A DNA stretch of 9,979 bases from JAJNPS01 sp031430315 (GTDB lineage Bacteria; Pseudomonadota; Alphaproteobacteria; Rhodobacterales; Rhodobacteraceae). The stretch lies in assembly GCA_031430315.1 (NCBI GenBank), contig JANPBI010000312.1, positions 1 through 9,979 of the forward strand, written 5' to 3'. The notes under the pieces were generated by a model that ran no database searches, had not been told where the DNA came from, and saw nothing but the letters and a program-made list of their open reading frames with translations. The position numbers and the translations under genes are program-made. How positions within the stretch are numbered: the stretch's first letter is position 1; the number at the start of each line of letters is the position of its first letter. Shown in pieces: positions 7,051 to 9,979 of the stretch.

Positions 7051-7568
7051 TCTATGCACTGGACGGTCTTACCCCGCAAATTCATCCCGATGCCTGGATT
7101 GCGCCGACCGCCGTGCTGATCGGGCGGGTTGTGGTCGAGGCGGGGGCTTCGGTCTGGTTCGGCGCGGTGCTGCGCGGCGACAACGAAGAGATCCGCATTG
7201 GCCCCGGATCCAACGTGCAGGAAAACGCGGTGCTGCACACCGATATGGGCTATCCTCTGGTGATCGGCGCAAATTGCACTGTCGGACACAAGGCGATGCT
7301 GCATGGCTGCGTCATTGGCGAGCAGACGTTGATCGGCATGTCGGCCACCATCCTGAACGGCGCGCGGATCGGCAGGGAATGCCTGATCGGGGCGGCGTCG
7401 CTGGTTACCGAAGGCAAGGTCATTGTGGATGGAAGTCTGGTGATGGGGGCCCCGGCCAAGGTCATCCGCGCTTTAGATGATGCGGCCCGAGCGCGGCTTT
7501 TGGCGTCGGCGCAAAGTTACCAGCGCAACGCGCGCCGCTTTGCGCAAGGCATGACCCCGGTGGTTTGA
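7047..7568 (+). CDS. Gamma-class carbonic anhydrase-like protein
   Basis: The 173-residue protein is a left-handed beta-helix of hexapeptide repeats (isoleucine/valine-led steps such as VLIGRV, IRIGPG, LVIGAN, TLIGMS, CLIGAA), in the YrdA/PaaY/CaiE branch of gamma carbonic anhydrases. The three histidines expected to bind the metal between trimer subunits are His64 (VLHTD), His81 (VGHKA) and His86 (LHGC); the last two keep the five-residue spacing of the archaeal enzyme Cam. Activity cannot be assumed, since many members of this branch lack measurable CO2 hydration. The ATG at 7047 overlaps the gmk stop (ATGA) and has no separate ribosome binding site, implying translational coupling. Why it is linked to gmk is unclear. 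The 3' end converges on the next gene 13 bp away. Confidence 0.95.
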   Translation: MIYALDGLTPQIHPDAWIAPTAVLIGRVVVEAGASVWFGAVLRGDNEEIRIGPGSNVQENAVLHTDMGYPLVIGANCTVGHKAMLHGCVIGEQTLIGMSATILNGARIGRECLIGAASLVTEGKVIVDGSLVMGAPAKVIRALDDAARARLLASAQSYQRNARRFAQGMTPVV

Positions 7569-7581
7569 TCGCGGACGACGG

Positions 7582-7965
7582 TCAGGGCGTGGCCATCAGT
7601 TCCACGGTGATTTCTTTGGACCCCGAGGCGGATCGAATTTCCCGCGCCACCAGCGACGGATTGGGTAGGGCGGGACCAACCAACACAAGCTTGCCCCGGT
7701 AGTCGAGTTGCCCCAACCGTTCAGAGATTGCCATGGCATCCAGTTCCGGTGACCACAGCGTCCCAAGGATGATGGTTGCCTTGGTTTCACTCAGCAGCGG
7801 TTTGGTCAGTGCCCGGAACGGTATCTTGATGATCTGGGCTCCGGCAGGCAGGTTTGCGTTTTCCCAGGCGACGGGCTCGATGGCAATGACGACAACCGAT
7901 GCATCGGCCGGTCCGGTCCCCGTCCCATCGTTTGACTTTGGAGGTGGTGTTTCCTTGCGGGCCAA
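7582..7965 (-). CDS. Hypothetical small alpha/beta protein, TTG start
   Basis: I do not recognise this 127-residue protein. The first 20 residues are polar and rich in Pro, Gly and Lys and probably disordered. The rest alternates beta-like stretches (VVVIAIEPV at about 24-32, IIKIPF at 45-50, TIILGTLW at 64-71, KLVLVGPALP at 91-100) with amphipathic helices, suggesting one compact alpha/beta domain. No membrane segment, signal peptide or enzyme motif is visible. I considered a degenerate receiver-like fold because of its place beside a histidine kinase, but the phospho-acceptor Asp pattern is absent. The start is a TTG, supported by AAGGGGAG 7 bases upstream. The gene is divergent from the PhoR-like kinase (196-bp gap) and convergent with the carbonic anhydrase-like gene. 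The frame, start signal and regular secondary-structure pattern argue that it is real. Confidence 0.75.
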   Translation of the reverse strand: MARKETPPPKSNDGTGTGPADASVVVIAIEPVAWENANLPAGAQIIKIPFRALTKPLLSETKATIILGTLWSPELDAMAISERLGQLDYRGKLVLVGPALPNPSLVAREIRSASGSKEITVELMATP

Positions 7966-7972
7966 GGTGTTG

Positions 7973-7980
7973 CTCCCCTT
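7973..7980 (-). promoter_or_regulatory. Ribosome binding site supporting a TTG start
   Basis: On the minus strand AAGGGGAG (7973-7980) lies 7 bases before TTG at 7965-7963. It is one of the best Shine-Dalgarno matches in the window and supports TTG as the true start of the 127-residue protein. Confidence 0.7.
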
Positions 7981-8012
7981 GCGTAGCTGTCGCCTTAACG
8001 CCTAGTCTGGCA

Positions 8013-8027
8013 TGCCGGATCCCGGCA
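8013..8027. repeat. Perfect 6-bp inverted repeat in the divergent region
   Basis: TGCCGG-ATC-CCGGCA forms a 6-bp inverted repeat with a 3-base centre, 48 bp upstream of the TTG of the 127-residue gene and 134 bp upstream of the kinase start. It could be an operator half-site pair or a small hairpin in the leader of the minus-strand gene. Short GC-rich inverted repeats also arise by chance at this base composition. Confidence 0.4.
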
Positions 8028-8043
8028 CGTAAACACTGGATGC

Positions 8044-8072
8044 ACGTCATTCGGGAATATTCGTTCTAAAAT
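8044..8072 (+). promoter_or_regulatory. Possible promoter of the PhoR-like kinase
   Basis: TAAAAT (8067-8072) matches five of six -10 bases and stands in the most AT-rich part of this gap. The best -35 at 17 bases is ACGTCA (8044-8049), matching three of six. An 8-bp palindrome, GAATATTC (8055-8062), sits in the spacer. I looked for tandem CTGTCAT-like Pho-box repeats and found none convincing. Confidence 0.3.
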
Positions 8073-8145
8073 ACACGCCAGGATTACCGAGAACTGCCGC
8101 TTGACGCTATGAAAAGCTGCCACGACCGTCCGGAAAGCCGCATTG

Positions 8146-8153
8146 AGGGAGAG
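8146..8153 (+). promoter_or_regulatory. Ribosome binding site supporting a GTG start
   Basis: AGGGAGAG lies 8 bases before the GTG at 8162. There is no in-frame ATG upstream before a stop, so GTG with this site is the best start for the kinase. Confidence 0.6.
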
Positions 8154-8161
8154 TACTTGCC

Positions 8162-9226
8162 GTGCCGCAACGCCTGGCCACATCCATTCTGGAGGCTATC
8201 GGCCATCCGGCCTTGATCGTCGGGCCGGACCAGCGAATCCTGTTTGCAAATTCAGCCGCCAAAGAGGTGCTGGGCACCGCTATCGAAGGTCGCCACCACG
8301 CCATGGCCCTGCGCACACCCGCCGTGCTGACCGCTATCGCCCAATGCCTGGCCAGCCGTGACCGCGCCGAGGCCCGCCATGCCGTTCCTTTGGGCTCCCG
8401 CGACCAGGTGTTCCGGGTGGCCGTCACCTTTGTGGAGGGCGCGGATATCGAGGGTGCAATGTGTATCTTGCAAGACATCACCGCAACAGAAGAGGCCAGC
8501 CAGATGCGCCGCGACTTCGTGGCAAATGTCAGCCATGAACTGAAGACGCCGCTGACCGCGCTGATGGGGTTCATCGAAACTCTGCGGGGACCTGCGCGGA
8601 ATGATCCAGCGGCTCAGGACCGGTTTCTGGGCATCATGGACCGTGAGGCAGGGCGGATGAACCGGCTGGTACGCGATCTGCTGCAGCTTAGCCGCGTCGA
8701 GGCCGAAGAGCGCATCCGCCCATCCGACCCGGTCGATCTGGGCAGCCTGATCCAGATGACGCTGGCAACCTTGCGCCCGCAGGCCGAAGCCGCAGGGATC
8801 GAGGTCCTGTTCGATGCGCCTGACAACCGGATGATTGTCCCTGGCGACCCAGATCAGTTAACGCAGGTATTCCATAACCTAATCGAAAACGGCATCAAGT
8901 ACGGTGCCCAAGAATCCGTCGTCCGGGTGTCAATGTCCGATGCTGAGGGACCCACGGGGCCGACGGTTCGCGTCGATGTAAAGGACCAGGGCGAGGGGAT
9001 CCCCGCGATCCACCTGCCGCGCCTGACCGAGCGATTTTACCGTGTCGATGCGCACCGGTCGCGCGACCGCGGCGGCACCGGGCTGGGGCTGGCCATCGTC
9101 AAGCACATTGTGCAGCGCCATCGCGGACGCCTGGTGATCGATTCAGTCGTGGGGCAGGGCAGCACGTTTTCGGTCCATTTGCCTGCACCGCAGCCCCTGC
9201 CAACAAGCAACACCAGCACAGGCTGA
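8162..9226 (+). CDS. phoR: PhoR-like sensor histidine kinase, no membrane segment
   Basis: The 354-residue protein is a sensor histidine kinase resembling the cytoplasmic part of PhoR, which controls the phosphate-starvation regulator PhoB. An N-terminal PAS domain (about 5-110) is followed by the dimerisation domain with the phospho-acceptor His125 in ANVSHELKTPLTAL. The HATPase_c domain then shows the N box NLIENGIKYG (239-248), G1 DQGEGIP (275-281), an F box around ERFYRVD (290-296) and G2 GGTGLGLAIV (304-313). Unlike E. coli PhoR there is no N-terminal membrane pair, so it is cytoplasmic or tethered through partners. The start is a GTG. The expected companions phoB, phoU and pst are not adjacent: a divergent unknown gene lies upstream and a convergent M20 hydrolase downstream. 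The kinase call is certain; PhoR identity is probable, based on the PAS/HisKA pattern, and another orphan PAS kinase is possible. Confidence 0.85.
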   Translation: MPQRLATSILEAIGHPALIVGPDQRILFANSAAKEVLGTAIEGRHHAMALRTPAVLTAIAQCLASRDRAEARHAVPLGSRDQVFRVAVTFVEGADIEGAMCILQDITATEEASQMRRDFVANVSHELKTPLTALMGFIETLRGPARNDPAAQDRFLGIMDREAGRMNRLVRDLLQLSRVEAEERIRPSDPVDLGSLIQMTLATLRPQAEAAGIEVLFDAPDNRMIVPGDPDQLTQVFHNLIENGIKYGAQESVVRVSMSDAEGPTGPTVRVDVKDQGEGIPAIHLPRLTERFYRVDAHRSRDRGGTGLGLAIVKHIVQRHRGRLVIDSVVGQGSTFSVHLPAPQPLPTSNTSTG

Positions 9227-9979
9227 TCAGGCAAGCGGCTGGGCGCGTTCCACAAGCCTTACGAAAAAGCTCGCACCGATGGGGGCGACCTCATCGTTGA
9301 AGTCGAATTTCGCCGAATGCAGCCCCGGTCCCGGCCCAGTTCCCAGATAGAGGAACGCGCCGGGCCGTGCCTCCAGCAGATAGCTGAAATCCTCTGACCC
9401 CATGTCGCGCGGCCAGTTGCCGTCGACGTTCTCGCCCACCACATCGCGGGCGACAGCAACGGCAAAGGCGGTTTCCGCCGCGTGGTTGACCGTGGCAGGA
9501 TAGCCCCATTCATAATTGATGTCGGCGGTCACATTGTAGGCGCGGGCATGGCCCTCGACGATCTCGTGGATGCGGCGTTTCAGCGTCTGGCGCACTTCGG
9601 GGCTGAAGCTGCGGATGGTGGCGCAGAACATCGCCGTTTCGGGCACGATGTTGCTGGCAGTGCCTGCATGGATCATCGTCACTGAAACGACCGCCTCGTC
9701 CAGCGGGTTGAGGTTCTTTGGGATGATGGTCTGCATTGCCGCCACCATGCCGACCATCGGCGTGATCGGATCGGTGCAGGTGTCGGGATAGGCCGCGTGC
9801 CCACCCTTGCCGGTCACGGTGACCGTTGCCGTGTCGACCGCCGCCATGAATGGCCCGGGCGTGGTCAGCAGCCAGCCCAGCGGCATGTTCGGTTCTTGAT
9901 GGATGCCATAGACTTGGGAGATGGCAAAGCGGTCCATGATCCCCTCTTGGACCATCACATGTCCGCCGCCTGCATCCTC
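9227..9979 (-). CDS. M20 family amidohydrolase, C-terminal part (cut by window edge)
   Basis: This is the C-terminal 250 residues of an M20 metallopeptidase/amidohydrolase of the hippurate hydrolase / N-acyl-amino acid hydrolase type, expected to cleave an amide bond in a small substrate such as an N-acyl amino acid with two metal ions. The frame stays open through base 9979 (edge codons read EDAGGGHV), so the first 140 or so residues lie outside, and the GTG at 9958 is internal. Visible marks are VYGIHQEPNMPLG with the conserved His, the dimerisation domain starting near VTVTGKGGHAAYP, the HAGTASNIVPE segment, and the C-terminal metal-site motif GSEDFSYLLEARPGAFLYLG. The substrate cannot be told from sequence. 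Its TGA stop (read from 9229 to 9227) abuts the kinase stop with no base between them. Confidence 0.93.
   Translation of the reverse strand, partial: EDAGGGHVMVQEGIMDRFAISQVYGIHQEPNMPLGWLLTTPGPFMAAVDTATVTVTGKGGHAAYPDTCTDPITPMVGMVAAMQTIIPKNLNPLDEAVVSVTMIHAGTASNIVPETAMFCATIRSFSPEVRQTLKRRIHEIVEGHARAYNVTADINYEWGYPATVNHAAETAFAVAVARDVVGENVDGNWPRDMGSEDFSYLLEARPGAFLYLGTGPGPGLHSAKFDFNDEVAPIGASFFVRLVERAQPLA

Noticed and set aside
7986..8050. Pho-box-like elements (CTGTCGC, CTGGCAT, CGTCAT) upstream of the kinase
   Set aside because: The elements are imperfect and not in the 11-bp tandem spacing of a PhoB box, so they are likely chance matches.
9956..9958. GTG as the start of the M20 hydrolase
   Set aside because: The frame continues without a stop to the window edge and the extra codons match the conserved segment before it, so this is internal to a longer gene.

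Overview
The window looks like an ordinary chromosomal segment of a GC-rich alphaproteobacterium, most likely Rhodobacteraceae (the Roseobacter/Rhodobacter group). This rests on the overall GC richness, a class II DAHP synthase, a PAS_5-type single-domain protein, a yicC-gmk pair, and a PhoR-like kinase without membrane segments. It is an inference from gene content; no marker gene fixes the genus. I see no rRNA, tRNA, insertion sequence, phage gene, CRISPR array or long repeat.

Layout from left to right. (1) purB (adenylosuccinate lyase, minus strand) and a DUF805 membrane protein (plus strand) are divergent and share a 176-bp intergenic region. (2) A GlxA-family regulator (DJ-1/PfpI-like domain plus AraC helix-turn-helix, minus strand) converges on the DUF805 gene and diverges from a class II DAHP synthase (plus strand), with 157 bp between the two starts. 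(3) A stand-alone PAS_5 protein (minus strand) converges on the DAHP synthase and diverges from a compact plus-strand operon of yicC, gmk and a gamma-class carbonic anhydrase-like protein. The operon gaps are 3 bp and then a 4-base ATGA overlap. (4) A 127-residue protein of unknown function (minus strand, TTG start with a strong ribosome binding site) converges on that operon and diverges from a cytoplasmic PhoR-like histidine kinase (plus strand, GTG start). (5) The kinase converges, with no intervening base, on the 3' end of an M20 amidohydrolase (minus strand) that runs off the right edge.

Most of the genes are housekeeping: purB and gmk act in purine nucleotide synthesis, the DAHP synthase opens the shikimate pathway, and yicC is an RNA-related gene often found beside gmk. 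The regulatory genes (GlxA-like, PAS_5, PhoR-like) have targets that cannot be read from this window. I did not find convincing evidence for a new multi-gene system. The least explained items are the 127-residue protein divergent from the kinase, the kinase's separation from any pst/pho genes on its downstream side, and the PAS_5 protein with no output domain. Nearly all sequence is accounted for: no gap between genes exceeds 236 bp.
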